Below are positions 22,142 to 34,497 of a DNA stretch of 64,000 nt, in pieces. A program made the translations under genes and the position numbers. This stretch comes from Lentinula raphanica. Lineage: Eukaryota > Basidiomycota > Agaricomycetes > Agaricales > Omphalotaceae. Each line of letters starts with the position of its first letter. Position 1 is the first letter of the stretch. Location: positions 1,302,001 through 1,366,000 of the forward strand of contig JANVFP010000012.1 of assembly GCA_027919835.1 (NCBI GenBank), written 5' to 3'. The notes beneath the pieces are model-generated. The model worked only from the letters and a program-made list of their open reading frames with translations, searched no databases and was not told the origin of the DNA.

Positions 22142-23071
22142 GCTTTTTGGAGAACGATGCAGACAGGTGGTAGTTCAGAGAACGAATAGCGAGAATTTTC
22201 GTTGTAACTGGAGATGACCAGCAAATCCAGTACGGTAATCTTAGCTTATGGACTGTCAGCAGGGAAGGATGGGAGGATAACGACGACGATCCGACGTACT
22301 GGTGGTACTTTTCTTTTTGGGAGAAAGAAGTGGGAAGAAAAAGGAAGAACGCACAGTTCTTCAAGCTATAATAAATCCCTCAGATATCTGGGCAGTGCGA
22401 TACCTAACAAAACCAAACAGATACCTACAGATACCCGCATCGCAGGGATTATTGCCCGCAGGACCGAAGGCCCATCGTGATTCGTGTGATTTTACCTGAC
22501 TTTGCACACTTCGTGCACTGGAAGATGGATTATGAGTGCCATTGATACTATTGACGGGATGATGCATATGGGAGTATAGAAAAGAAATCGGTGGGTTCAG
22601 ATGATCTCCGCGATGAGACTGAGTAGTTCTATGAGGCCCGAGTCTATGATTTTATAGGCGAGCTTAGAGCTAGGTCAGGATATGATTGAGTCAAGACTCA
22701 ACACTTCAGGATATCCCGGTTTCTCGTTCTGCATGGATCCTCGGCCAATATTCTTCTCGATGAGTTCCAGAGAGAGAAGATGGCACAAGATTTCTCGGAT
22801 GGCTGGAACGAGCTGAAACGTCCTTGGGCTTTGTGCCGCGTGCGTACGTTGACGGCTTCGGTTGGAAGTTCGATTTAGTCATCTTCTGAGCTGTTAGGCA
22901 CGGAGATAATGAGCGTTGAGGGTTGAGCGCCAGCGATGACTGGGACGCTCGAAAAGATACTAGTCATGTCAACGATTTGTGTGACTGTCGTAGTCGAAAA
23001 GGCACAAGCAGAGCTGCAGATCTGGAGGCGCTCAAAGAACACCGGCGCTTATTTTACATCTTTTGTTGTCG
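22142..23071. promoter_or_regulatory. Divergent intergenic region
   Basis: About 930 bp between the secreted-protein gene (-) and cytidine deaminase (+), presumably holding both promoters. No coding sequence is supported. Confidence 0.45.
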
Positions 23072-23787
<716 letters not shown>

Positions 23788-24034
23788 TCAATCATCGCTG
23801 TACTTTTGAGCTGGTGTTTTGGAGTACGACAGGAAGGTTCAGCAACAGATTTTATGGTGATTTGCATAAGTAGAGACATAGTGAGGACAAGTATAATGTA
23901 CAAGGATCGTGATGTTGGATCCGATCTTTCCAGTGCAGATATGTATGTAGTCAAACATCCTAAGGGAGTATGATGCGATGTGAAAGGTCTGGTGCACACG
24001 AGAAATGCGATATGTATCATGGGCTAGAAAGACT

Positions 24035-25482
24035 TCAAGCCCCCGAAGCAGCACGTCCGCCAGCACGATTGCCTCCTCCCCCCGCTTTGCGTTTTCCACC
24101 TCGAGCAGATCGTTTACCGTTCTTCTTCGCTGCTTGACTGCTTGTACAAGCATCACAGATCCAAGCACCCTCAGGCGCCACAGTGAGCCCAATGCAGTTG
24201 AGGTGGAACTTTCAGAATGAGATGAATAAAGAGCTTGGTAAAGTGGTTCAACCCGACGTACCCATTCGAATTCACACGTCGGCTCGTCACAAGCAATCAT
24301 CTCTCCAAAGCTACCGCGTTGACAGATGCAGTATGGCTTATCCTCTCCATCTCCATCCACATCTCCGTCGTTAATGTCCATCATGGGTTCTGCTGCACTG
24401 ATAGAAGCTGGAGTACCAGAGTGGACCGGTCTTGCGACAGGCATTCCTGGACCTTCCAGTTGATTATGAGAAGAGGCCCAGTCGCTAGCAGGACCAGAAA
24501 GATGGTTGTAGCCGTTGCCATTGACATGATACGGAAGGGGTAGAGATGGATGAGAAGTGGATGGAGGGACGTTGAAGTCTCTGCGACCGTTGACACCATT
24601 AGGGATAGCTTGTCGCCGATCGTAAGCATAGTCGTTTGTAGATTGATCATTTTGGGAAGGACTACCAGCGCGATGTTGGGCTGCAGAACGAGAGCGTTTG
24701 TTGTTGATGTTGTTGACAGAGGAATTGTTTCGCGAGAGGGTGCCGTTCTGATGAGAGGTGACAGAAAGCACGGACTCGGCAGGCGACGGAGGACGTTCGA
24801 TTCTGTGTGAAAGAGAATGGTTTGATACAATGAATGTGGAATGAGTAATACCAACATACTTTTTAGCCCGTGCCCGATTGCGATTTCTGGAATCATTAGG
24901 TCTTTCTTTTCGGGAGAGTGGGTCGTCGTCCTTGATGAGTCTCTTCCTCTTAGCTGGACTCGGATCTGTTGCACTTGTGAGCAGAGATCCGAAGCCACCT
25001 CGTCTCCGACGAGTGGTTTCAAAGATGGCCAAAGGCATGAACGACTTGGCGGCAACATGAGGATATGTTGTGTGTCTGTTCAACGTCGAGGGATCAAAGT
25101 CGGGTATGTTCTCGGACAGAGTCCTGAGATGATTAGCATGGCTTCTGATATTGTCGGCTGCTTGACACGCAACACGAATCTTGTCTTCCCCTCCAGGTTT
25201 GAGACGATTGGCTTCTTCTGCAATCTCTGTTAAGAGCCAGAGTCGCTCTTCTTTCTTCCCGGTGCCTTCCTCAATCATCCGCGTTAGCGTCGTAATTTTC
25301 TGGGTGATGGACGCCATGGACGACGAAAGAACTGCATCGAGTTCGCGAAGGTCTGCAAAATTACGGGAAAGATCTAAAGGCAGGGAGTCGAGTGTATGAG
25401 AGTACTCGGAGAGGATGGAGAGTGTATAGAGAGTGCTCGGATTGGCTGGTGCTCCATATACTGTATCTCGAGCTGGCGACAT
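24035..25482 (-). CDS. ING-family PHD-finger protein
   Basis: Three exons (25482-24860, 24802-24262, 24208-24035) give 445 residues; introns are 57 and 53 bp. The N-terminal ING domain forms a helical/coiled-coil region (residues ~15-125, for example SILSEYSHTLDSLPLDLSRN and LTRMIEEGTGKKEERLWLL). A long Ser/Asn-rich disordered linker follows. A C-terminal PHD finger (C4HC3) begins CICQRGSFGEMIACDEPTC and continues, after the second splice, WFHLNCIGLTVAPEGAWICD. The basic Gly-rich tail ends RAASGA. ING proteins read H3K4me3 through the PHD finger and recruit NuA4/NuA3-type acetyltransferase or Rpd3-type deacetylase complexes. Which complex cannot be told from sequence. It is divergent from the EH-domain gene with 235 bp between start codons. 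Confidence 0.92.
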
Positions 25483-25717
25483 TTCTGTGGAAGAAGTTTG
25501 TTGTCAACGAGTGCAAAGAGACCTAGAAACAAAAAAGACCCTTTCTGCCGCTCGAGAAAGCCAACGGATCTGACCGGCCCGGAATTTCGTCTACGTAATG
25601 GTAGTTTGTCATCGGCGCTTAAGATATCAACGTGAGAGTTCCCGCCTCATGTCCGCGATTCACTTTAGCAGTTCGAAACTTCCAACTTCTTCATAGACCG
25701 CCACTTTGTTTCCTTCG
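25483..25717. promoter_or_regulatory. Short bidirectional promoter (ING / EH genes)
   Basis: Only 235 bp separate the two divergent start codons, so the genes probably share a promoter region. No specific factor site is claimed. Confidence 0.5.
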
Positions 25718-28157
25718 ATGGCCTCCAGGCGGTTGAACCTTCATGTCTCTGCTCTAAACGATGCAGAATATGAACTGTACACTACAAGTCTAGCTGACAT
25801 CACTCTTTCCGACAGTCAAGATGACGGTATTGAACACGACGATACGTATTTTGAGAATATATCCGTCAGTGTACGAGAGGCAAGAGCGTGGCTTCGTGGA
25901 AGATACTCTCATATACCAGCGACGACACTGGATAATGTGATTGACCTTCTGTTTGTTCCGATTCTCAACTTACACCTACCCTTTTTGTTAGATATTGCGA
26001 TTATTTTCGCCGACCCTATCACAAACAGAGGTGCTTTCCGGAGGCCAGTTTTTTGCAGCACTGAGACTGGTCGTTCATGTAGAATCTGGCAAAGACGTTG
26101 ATCGCGCTCTGGCTTTTGTACAGGGTGTGTACATATTGTCTCTCCGTTCGTTGATCCTAATGTCTTCAATGTGATCTACAGCGCATCCCAATACTACGTC
26201 CTCAATATCCCGACCTAGCTCGCCTACAAAATTGCAGAATCAGGCTTCCCAGAACTACCCAGTCTCATCGCGGAGATCGTCTGAATCCACCAATCCATTC
26301 TCTGTACCCCCACAACATCATACCGTCAATAGCAACCGCACTCACAATCCATTTTCCAGCTCACGAAGTGTATCTGCAAAGTCACACGACGGAGCTTCGG
26401 ATTCGGCGCCTTCTAAATTACCTCCGCTACCACCCAGAAAGTCTACTACATCTGTCCCAGGTTTCCAGCCTCCTCCGCGGCATGGATCGTTTGCGTCAAC
26501 GAATGATCATCAGCCTCCACCGCCACCACCTAAACCCGCATCACTCCATTCACATCCGTCTCATACAACCTCTGCTTTGATCAAGCAAAGTTTAATAGCT
26601 TCAAAGAATGGTAAGACATGGAAGCAGGCCGATGAACGATTAGAAAAAGAAAGAGTCCTCAGAGTGCTTAGAAGCTCAGAGAGCTCTTCTTCCACTTCGA
26701 ACTCTTCGTCGTTCGCTCAATCTCGAGCTAGAAGCTCTAGCCCACATAAACCGAATTCCTCAGCATCCTCTTCTTCGTACACCTCTTCTTCCGAACAAAC
26801 CCGTGCTCCTCCACTCCCAAGGCGCAACACAAACAAAAAGCCGCCATCGCCACCAATGTCTACGACTTCCTTCCAACAAGTTGCGTTAGCAGGTAAAGAC
26901 AACAGCCGTAATCCCTCATTTTCATCGCACAACCCCTTCAAAACTAGTCAATTCCAATCATCTAGTGTTCTTGATGCACCTCGATTTACTCATTCGCCGT
27001 CCACGTCTCCCGTCCACAAATCAACCGAATTACCACCGATGCCACCCAAGCATCCTGATCAGAATTCTAACTCCCCGTCGCATCGCAAACCACCGCCTCC
27101 GATACCATCAAACTTACCTTCATCTGTTGGCTTAGGGCACAAGCGCGCGCCATCGTTCACTCAGCTTCGCAATTCGGCTGATGTTGTTCAAACCAACGCG
27201 GACGAAAGAGATTTTGAGGCAATATATGGTGCGAAGCCCAAAACTGCTTCACCGTATGTGTCGACGTTCTCCCGAGAGCCTGACTCGAGACCATCGTGGA
27301 TTCGAGGTGAAACGGCTCAAGAATCGTGGACTCATTTGAACGGAAATGTATCTTCAGAAAACAGTCCTAGTAGGATGTTTCGTTCAAAGTCGCTCCATCA
27401 TCCTAGTCCAACGTCTCTGACGAATCGTCTGGTCGCTGCTGACTTGGGTGATCCAAATCGGTCACCGTTCTCGCCCCTGGTTGACGATACGCCTGAAGCA
27501 TCGCCTGGACCATCACCAGGTGTGAGAAAGAAGAGACCGGAAAGTATACAAGTGGCTGGAAACAATACGTATGCTACAGAATGGAGTCCCAAAAGAAGTG
27601 TTGATCTTAGTACTTCGCCTTCACCTACCTCGACTCTTAGCAGACACATGAGTCTGTCCACTCCTTCCCATACCAATACACGTAGACATCAGCGGGAAGT
27701 GTCTAGTTCTGGCTCTACTGTAGGTCTAGGTTCGTCGTCCGACAATCCATTGAAATCACTGGCGGCATCCCTACAACCCCAGCTTTTGTCGATGCAACAG
27801 CAGCTACAGCCGCATCTGGACAAAGCGCGATATAAAGCTGAAGCTGGATTGACGAAGCGGGGGTTTGTTAGAGATCATAAACCGTTGATGAAACCTAGGG
27901 AAGAAGAAGAGGGGTTGATGCAAAATGGGAGAGCAGATGGGTGGGAGCAATTGAGCGTTGCAGATGATGACAGCGATGAAGGGGACGAGAGTTATGAGAG
28001 GGTAAGACAGCACGATCGCAAAGGTAGGTCACTAACGAACGGGAGTATGAGCGGTGGAACTTTGGGGGGCTGGAATGGAAGTATGGCGCCTGTTGGAATA
28101 GAAAAGGATAATTTGAAATGGCCAGTCGGGGAGGACGATGGTTGGAAGCCTCTTTGA
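25718..28157 (+). CDS. EH-domain protein with NPF motifs
   Basis: Three exons (25718-25954, 25992-26124, 26182-28157) give 781 residues; introns are 37 and 57 bp. The N-terminal ~125 residues look like an EH (Eps15 homology) helical domain: REARAWLRGRYSHIPATTLD, then after the splice FSPTLSQTEVLSGGQFFAAL and VVHVESGKDVDRALAF. The remainder is disordered, rich in Pro/Ser, with several polyproline stretches and NPF tripeptides (TNPF, HNPF twice), the ligand of EH domains. The protein could therefore self-associate or bridge EH proteins. EH proteins act in endocytosis and actin patch assembly. The C-terminus ends GEDDGWKPL. The orthologue name is not clear. The first intron is short and its ends should be confirmed. 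Confidence 0.75.
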
Positions 28158-29696
28158 GTGTATCTGTGGTAATAACGTGCGTAGATATATCAAGCTCCTC
28201 AGCTTCAATCCTTAACTTATCGGTCAGTAGGTAGTCGCTTCGACTTGCTTCATTGTAATCGTGCGATTTATTATTACATGCTGGGGCTATACATACACCT
28301 TGCTTGTGTCTTGCTTGCTTCAGCGATGCAACATGAAAGAAGATGAAGTACATCGAACAGGAAGATGAAATCAAGGAAGCCCAAAAAAGAAGTGAGAGAC
28401 TCAGGCGATGAGCTGCTTGCATGAGCAACAAAGGAGACTTTCATGGGCATGCACAACTGACAACACATTTGCGAAGTGTCCATTGCAAGCAAGGTGAGTT
28501 GGCAACCGAACGAGAATCTTGCATGGTCAATGGTCATGGACTTGTTATCAGTTCCATCTATGTGAAGTCATAGCAAAGGCGCATAATGGTCTCCATCCGT
28601 CTCCATGTGCTCGAAGTTAGGGAACGTTTCCTATTTAACTTCTTCGAGTCCTGTCCAAACGGCATCAGTCGAGGCTGTGGAGGCCTGCAGTAGGCCTGCA
28701 CACCTGCAAGAGCTGAACGTTAACTATTGGGCTGAGGAAGAGAGCAAAAAGGCGCGGAGATGTGCGCAAAGATGAATTGATTGTAATCTGTCCAATGTGG
28801 TCCTTGGTCCGTTGTGGTCGACCCTTCCAACACGAAAGGGGATACAACCATTTTTTTATTTTTGAAGAACAGAGCTTTTGATGTCGAGCGTCATATTCTC
28901 CACTGCTGGCTACAATTTGTTTGAGTGAGTGCCCAACGTTCATCCACGCCTACTCACATCAGCTCACATCCTATCCATAATCCGAACTATCATCGAAGTG
29001 AACGGGCGTCAGACCAGGTCAGACTTGGTTAGTAGGTCAAAAAATAGCTTACATCCCAGTCAGTGAGCCCCGCTGCCAGAACCATGGCAGCATCTTGAAA
29101 CCAGCCGCCTGGCAATCCTTTTGCTAAGATGATTACGAATACTCACAAGCGATGAGAGGGACTGATCAGTGATCTGGAGTGATATAGCAGGCTCCCCGAA
29201 GGCATAGCCTAGGTTACTAGACTGAAAAAGGGAATCCTGCATGGACATGCAGTGTTCATCCATGTGAAGTTGAGGTAAAAACACATTGCCCGCGTGCCAA
29301 CAGGTGCCAAGAGATCCTCGTATCTGAGCGGCATTGGATGAGCAGGCTGTGTATCATAAGACTCCCAACTTGTGGTCGGTCGAAATTGAATGGATAAGAG
29401 AGGCCTAGAAACTTGAAAGGCTGAGCAGGCAAACTTGGAATCTGGACTCGATGGCGTGCGAAGATGAGTTGATTCGAGCTCTTCAATAGAAGGGGATTAT
29501 GCAACTGAATCAAGATTATGATCAGGAGCTTGACTTTATGATAAAAGGCGCAAGCCTCACGCATCCCAACTCCCCCACAAAAAACTGCTGGCAGTTTTCA
29601 TTTGCGACGCTCTCCAAGTTGCCTTCTCTCATTCGACTACTTCTGCTTTCAATAATAGCGGCCTATCTCTGCTATTCTACGACCTCAAAAACTCCG
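28158..29696. other. Intergenic, no gene supported
   Basis: About 1.5 kb. Several medium minus-strand open frames exist but show no motif or coherent splicing. The final part holds the promoter of the secreted-type gene at 29697. Confidence 0.5.
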
Positions 29697-30383
29697 ATGT
29701 TTTACGATCTTCGATTCATTCATCTCATGATTATCGGTCTCATCCTGATGAGTGCTGATTCCTCACCCACACCTCTGCCGGGTTCAAAGATATCCAAAAT
29801 TGTTCAGTCTGCCAAATCTGCTCCTCCGTCTGATGAGGCTTGGGCATATATGCTCGGTCTGCTTGTGGAGACAAACCCAGACTGGCGCACGTCGACTAAT
29901 GAGGTTGTGAAAGTGAGTGAATTACCTTCATGGGATACAACTTGCTTTATTGAATTCTGTTTCCAGGCCAAATTTTTGAAAGCGGTGTGGCGCGCGATCG
30001 ATCAACCGGACGGTTATCTTGCCGTGGACATTTCGTTCATGCATGATCGAGGTCCACTGGATGAATCACTTTTGGACAAGGAACATGCGACTCGGTACAG
30101 CAGAGAAGTTGCCGGTGTCGAACAAAAGCAGGAATCAAGGCTCGCTGAAGTTATGGAGAAAATTGAGTGGCCATTCCCACTGAATATGCTTTGGGATAGG
30201 GACTGGCTGGACCACCCGCAGACGCCATTGACAGTCCGTTACTTCTATAACGCTCAGTTAACTGGTGATCACAAGTATTTTGTTTACATGCTCACTTGGA
30301 TGTCTCCAAGCGACACTGCGGTTCCGAGTCAGTTGTTGTTTCAGGAGGTTGTTGGTCTCAAGTTGCCGTGGTTGAAGAAGTAG
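29697..30383 (+). CDS. Putative secreted hypothetical protein
   Basis: Two exons (29697-29912, 29967-30383) separated by a 54-bp GTGAGT..TTCCAG intron encode 210 residues. The N-terminus has a hydrophobic run (FIHLMIIGLILMSADSSP) that can serve as a signal peptide. The body is polar with aromatic patches (WAYMLGLLVETNPDW, FLKAVWRAIDQPDGYLAVDI, LNMLWDRDWLDHPQTPLTVR) and few cysteines. The frame is open upstream to 29499, adding another hydrophobic segment, so the true start is uncertain. I recognise no family. It lies in a cluster of lineage-specific genes and gene relics. Confidence 0.55.
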   Translation: MFYDLRFIHLMIIGLILMSADSSPTPLPGSKISKIVQSAKSAPPSDEAWAYMLGLLVETNPDWRTSTNEVVKVSELPSWDTTCFIEFCFQAKFLKAVWRAIDQPDGYLAVDISFMHDRGPLDESLLDKEHATRYSREVAGVEQKQESRLAEVMEKIEWPFPLNMLWDRDWLDHPQTPLTVRYFYNAQLTGDHKYFVYMLTWMSPSDTAVPSQLLFQEVVGLKLPWLKK

Positions 30384-30758
30384 TGGCTCGTCAACGATCA
30401 TGGTAATGGATGTAGAAACTTGATATCTCTAATGTGTATGTGTGTCCCGAACTTTGCGCCCGGTTGACTGTCCTTGAGGCGATATCATTAGTCACACGCC
30501 TACTACGGTTTATAAACTTGTACCGTCTTTGCCATAGTACCTGTCGTGCGGTCTCCCTTCGGAAATCCGCCTCCAATATTGAACCTTGAAGCTTGAAGCC
30601 TAAGGCCTACTCAATAACTCTTTGAAGTGCTTTTTGTGAGGTATCGCACTGTCCATACCTGATAAGTAGTATCCTGGCAGTGAGGGAGGTGAGGGCTGGT
30701 GAGGGGTTTATTGAAACTCGAACTATGCGTTCTCCCTTTTCTTCCTACTTCTAACCCC

Positions 30759-31154
30759 CTAAGAGAACCAGTACGTCTTCGTCGCTATCCTCCCTACAAC
30801 CTCCCTTACTGACGATTGCTGTGGGCTAGGACCACTGCAGTACCCATAGTGGATTTGCTCCCCAGTAAATAAACCATCAAAATTCTCACGATCCGTTCTC
30901 TCAGGCTGGACCAACTCTCTACGTCGTTCTTCAATAACAAAAAGCATGCTATCCTTCATCATATCACCATCTCTGGGCAGGAAAATCCACCGCGCGAGTC
31001 CTGGTTGATCATCGCGCTTGCTTATCGCGCTCTTGACTTTCACGCACTTCCCCAGCGTTGACTCGAATGTGGTTGCTGCTCCGCTTATCTCAAAGCCGTG
31101 GAAAGATGGTAAGACTACCTTTCGATTATAAATTCCATGTAAATAACTATTCAT
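30759..31154 (-). CDS. Hypothetical ORF
   Basis: An uninterrupted 131-codon frame with protein-like composition: RWIFLPRDGDMMKDSMLFVI, RRRELVQPERTDRENFDGLF and a Ser-rich end. Upstream sequence on the same strand has stops in all frames close by and no evident spliced exon. It may be a small gene, the last exon of a decayed gene, or chance. No family was recognised. Confidence 0.3.
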   Translation of the reverse strand: MNSYLHGIYNRKVVLPSFHGFEISGAATTFESTLGKCVKVKSAISKRDDQPGLARWIFLPRDGDMMKDSMLFVIEERRRELVQPERTDRENFDGLFTGEQIHYGYCSGPSPQQSSVREVVGRIATKTYWFS

Positions 31155-31559
31155 TGCGAGCGAAGCGAAGCAAGTGGTTTCATGTGAGGTCCGTAGAGTG
31201 TGGTCTGAGTTTGTACTTGTTTGGCAAAAACGGAGCTACGATAGAATCTGAATTTTGCTCGTTTTCAGATAATATGCTTGGTTCTGCGTTCAAATCCTCA
31301 TCTTTTTCTTAGTGCTCTCAGATTTATGCTCGCCTCAACTGCCTCAACTGGTTTACATGCTTTTGAATGATGTGATGACTCATGAGCTCAAATTTTGAGT
31401 TTTGTGTGTGTTTAGGGAGAAACTGGGAGCATGGCACATTCATGGTGAGTTTCGTGCTTTTGCCCCTTCATCTTCTGAGGTATTTGAGAGTACTATCTAT
31501 TCAACTGGGATTAAGCTTCGCGAGCACATCACCGTGCCACGGTGAATATCTTGTAAACT

Positions 31560-32170
31560 GATTGTATGAGATTCTAGAAGTCGTTATCCATCCCTCCTAC
31601 GACAAAGACGGGTCACTGTCAGTATATCATCTGACTGTTGGCTCGATAAATTTTGCATCCAGGACGATTGTAAAAGCTCCCTACTTCGAGACCTCCCGAA
31701 ACGTTCCTGGGTTATGCGCGGTTCGCGAACGGCGCTGAAAGAAAGTCTGCCATGAAAGCCACGGAGAACGTGGAGAAAGCGACGGTGGCGAAGAAGCCTG
31801 AAGGGAACAATGAGGCGGAGGGAAAGGACAAGGGGGCCAATGAGACGGATGCGGGAGAGGCGGCGCAGGAAAAGGGGAAAAGGATCCTCGTATCTTGGCA
31901 ATATGCTAGTGCACGCGAGGGTTTGACCCACTCCAGACATCGTCGTTGCAACGTTGATCACTAGTGATGTCACAGGTAGCATGGACAGAATGCTGAACTG
32001 TGCCCGAAAGGCAGCGACTGAGGAAAACCCAATAATGGGATACGTGCAGGGAGAAGGACTCCGTATATACGATTTTTTTTCTATTTCGAAAATTACGCTC
32101 GGCTCTCGCTCGTGAATCGCACGTCGAATTTTTTGAGAACACCACTAACAGCAGTACTTGGTGAGTTGAA
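31560..32170 (+). pseudogene. Decayed paralogue of the gene at 20840-22141
   Basis: The plus strand resembles exon 2 of the minus-strand gene at 20.8-22.1 kb. VVIHPSYDKDGSLSVYHLTV matches VVLHPLYAEDGSLSVYLTVG. A charged segment KKPEGNNEAEGKDKGANETD matches NKPEGANEVEGKGKEAETET. Nucleotide similarity resumes around ATGGACAGAATGC and GGGATACGTGCAGGGAGAAG. The parts lie in different frames separated by stops and indels, and no signal-peptide exon is visible. This is a pseudogene of a duplicated lineage-specific gene, inverted relative to its relative. Confidence 0.75.
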
Positions 32171-32571
32171 TCAGATTGACAATGGAATTTCTGTGATTAC
32201 AAAAAACTAGATTATACATGGGCCAGCAAAGAGACGAATTCTATGCTATAAATAGTAAGTATGCGTACATGATACAAATGAGGATTCTGAATGTAGATGC
32301 GACGAAGCTCAGAGTGTTCAACACTACTACTACTTGGCCAAGATAACCACATAAACCCCTTGAGATCGAGCTAAGCCATCCTCCTTCTTTTGAGCAAAGT
32401 ATGAAATGATGCCTCCATCGGGTGAACAAGAGGGCTATGAGCTTCCGGAGCCGGCGTCGAAGAAATCATGACAGAGACGAAGTCGTGAAGGTCATAGTCA
32501 CAACGGGTGCATAGCAGCATACGGTGCATACATGGTGATTGAATGCATAATGAAGGATACGAAACGAAGTT

Positions 32572-32805
32572 TTACTTTCGCGAAACGAGCTTCTTCAACG
32601 GGTTCTGACTTCCCTGCGCCCGCTGCGTTTGTCCATTCGCCTGATTAGGATATGGCGACGAAGAGGAGAACGCGGCAGCGTACATCGCATGCGAATCGCG
32701 CGGAGACTGATGGAAAGTGGGGAAGGCGTTTGGCGACGTGACGCCAGAAGGGAAGAAACCGTAAGTAGGCGACGTGGGAGGGGCGGTGTATGTGTAGGAA
32801 GACAT
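32572..32805 (-). CDS. Small Ser/Pro/Tyr-rich hypothetical protein
   Basis: A 77-residue frame begins MSSYTYTAPPTSPTYGFFPS. It continues with a polar segment (FPTFHQSPRDSHAMYAAAFS) and ends in a basic tail (NPLKKLVSRK). The start at 32805 was chosen over an in-frame upstream extension with hydrophobic low complexity. The composition is typical of short disordered fungal proteins. The function is unknown, and similarity to other agarics is suspected but not testable here. Confidence 0.45.
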   Translation of the reverse strand: MSSYTYTAPPTSPTYGFFPSGVTSPNAFPTFHQSPRDSHAMYAAAFSSSSPYPNQANGQTQRAQGSQNPLKKLVSRK

Positions 32806-34497
32806 GAAGATAATGACAATGACCGGCAGATGAATTAGTTGGAGATTAAGGTGATGATGATGAGATGATAGACAATGCACCAAGTGGAAAGAAAAGAGTG
32901 GAGGGAGGGCGTAAAATCCGTTATAATGCAATGCGATGGGGATGGGGAGTTGAAGCCAGCTAAGGAGATAAGCTGAAATGGACGAGGCTTTTTATGTTTT
33001 GGCGATGGTGACGGTAATTGTTTATCCGTATGGACACACCAAATGGAAGGATAATAAAACAGTGATGTTGAGAGTTAGAAGAACGAATAGGGGTGATCCG
33101 TGGGACGTAAGCGCGCAAGTGCTTATTGTCCTCGAAAACAATAGCGAATCCAAGCGGAGTTCTTCACTTTCGGCGGATGCACTGTGTGGAAGATAGCACA
33201 AGTCTGATGGTAGAATGCCAAGAAGTTCCAATGCGGTGTACCGTGTAAGAGAGCCCGGAGAAGTTCGAGCTTTCGAGAACGAGCGAAGCACAACTGCTTG
33301 GTCGAATGTAGGAACAGAAGCTGCTTGCTTTGTTGTTTTGCATCTGGATACGTTGTAGGATTTATACCCAGGAGAGCGTTGGATCCAGAGGCCAATTCAT
33401 TGAGGAAGAACAAGCTAAGTTCCTAACATGGAAGGTACCTTTGTCCAGGTATAGAAAAGTCGCCAGCCTCGGCCCCAAGCTACCCATAAAGAGAAGAAGG
33501 GCTGCATCGCACCGTATGTCTTCTGATGCATATATGATATCGCGGATATGTACATAGCCTATTCTGACTCGACGTGTAATCGATTAATTCTCCAAGTCAG
33601 ACGTAGTCAAGAATGAGGTAGAAATCGCGCTGAGCGCTCGAAGATTTACCGGCTTATGGTTTATGTCTGTGGAGATTTGGTTTTTTTCAAGTTTTTTCAA
33701 GTTGAGAAAAAGAGAAAAGAAAAGAGAAAGAGAGAGGATTCCCAGTTCTTATATACAGTTTGTGCATCTGTCTTTTTTATGTAGCATACCCTCAAAAATT
33801 CAATTCTCGAAATCCGGCTTAACAGAAATCAAGACCATTTTTGGCAGGTCGATGTCGCGCGAGGGCTTATCTCTTTTTGGGCAACTGCCCCATTTGACAT
33901 AAGCCCCAGCCAATCGTTTTCAAGATGACATGAAAGGCTCTTACTCATTGCCTTGAGCCGTCGTGCCGTGTCCCAACAACCTTGTGAGATTTTCGATAAG
34001 ATGACCAATTTTCTGATAAGATGACTGATAATACAGATAAGATTGCCTAATCATGCTAGATCGGCTTCGGTAGACTTTGGCCTCTTGATTCTACACTTAT
34101 TCAACTTTCCTCCCTGAAAGCATGCCAAAACCTGTGGAAAAAGCACTCAAGCCCGACCTCAGGATAATGTATTGACTACCTTCTCAAAGACATACACAGA
34201 TTCTAGGTACCACAGTATAGAGGGTTCCAAAACCTCCAGTCAGTTGTGCTGAGGTCGTGCGACTTTCAGGAGTGCTGAGTCATGCTAAAAGTCATGTGCA
34301 CTGGCTTATGTCCGAATCGGGACATAAGCCTCCACGGACATAGCCCATGAACCGATTTACCTGAGGTAACTGAAGTTACTATCCCAGACCAGACAAGTCG
34401 CTCGAATCAATCTTCCCGCTGCGAATTCGATTTGAATGTAGAAAAAAAGACAAAAACGCTGGGTGTAGGTAACGAAGGGTAGCGACGTCTGCGAAGA
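32806..34497. other. Gene-poor region with hairpin and GATA cluster
   Basis: About 1.7 kb without a supported gene. It contains a GATA-rich stretch near 34000-34050 and a perfect 11-bp-stem inverted repeat at about 34304-34331 (GGCTTATGTCC / GGACATAAGCC). Related GGGCTTAT / ATAAGCCCC words near 33860-33905 suggest remnants of a small element. Confidence 0.5.

Noticed and set aside
24381..25058. Long alternative-frame ORF on the minus strand inside the ING gene
   Set aside because: Shadow of the ING exon in another frame; the composition reflects the Ser/Asn-rich linker.
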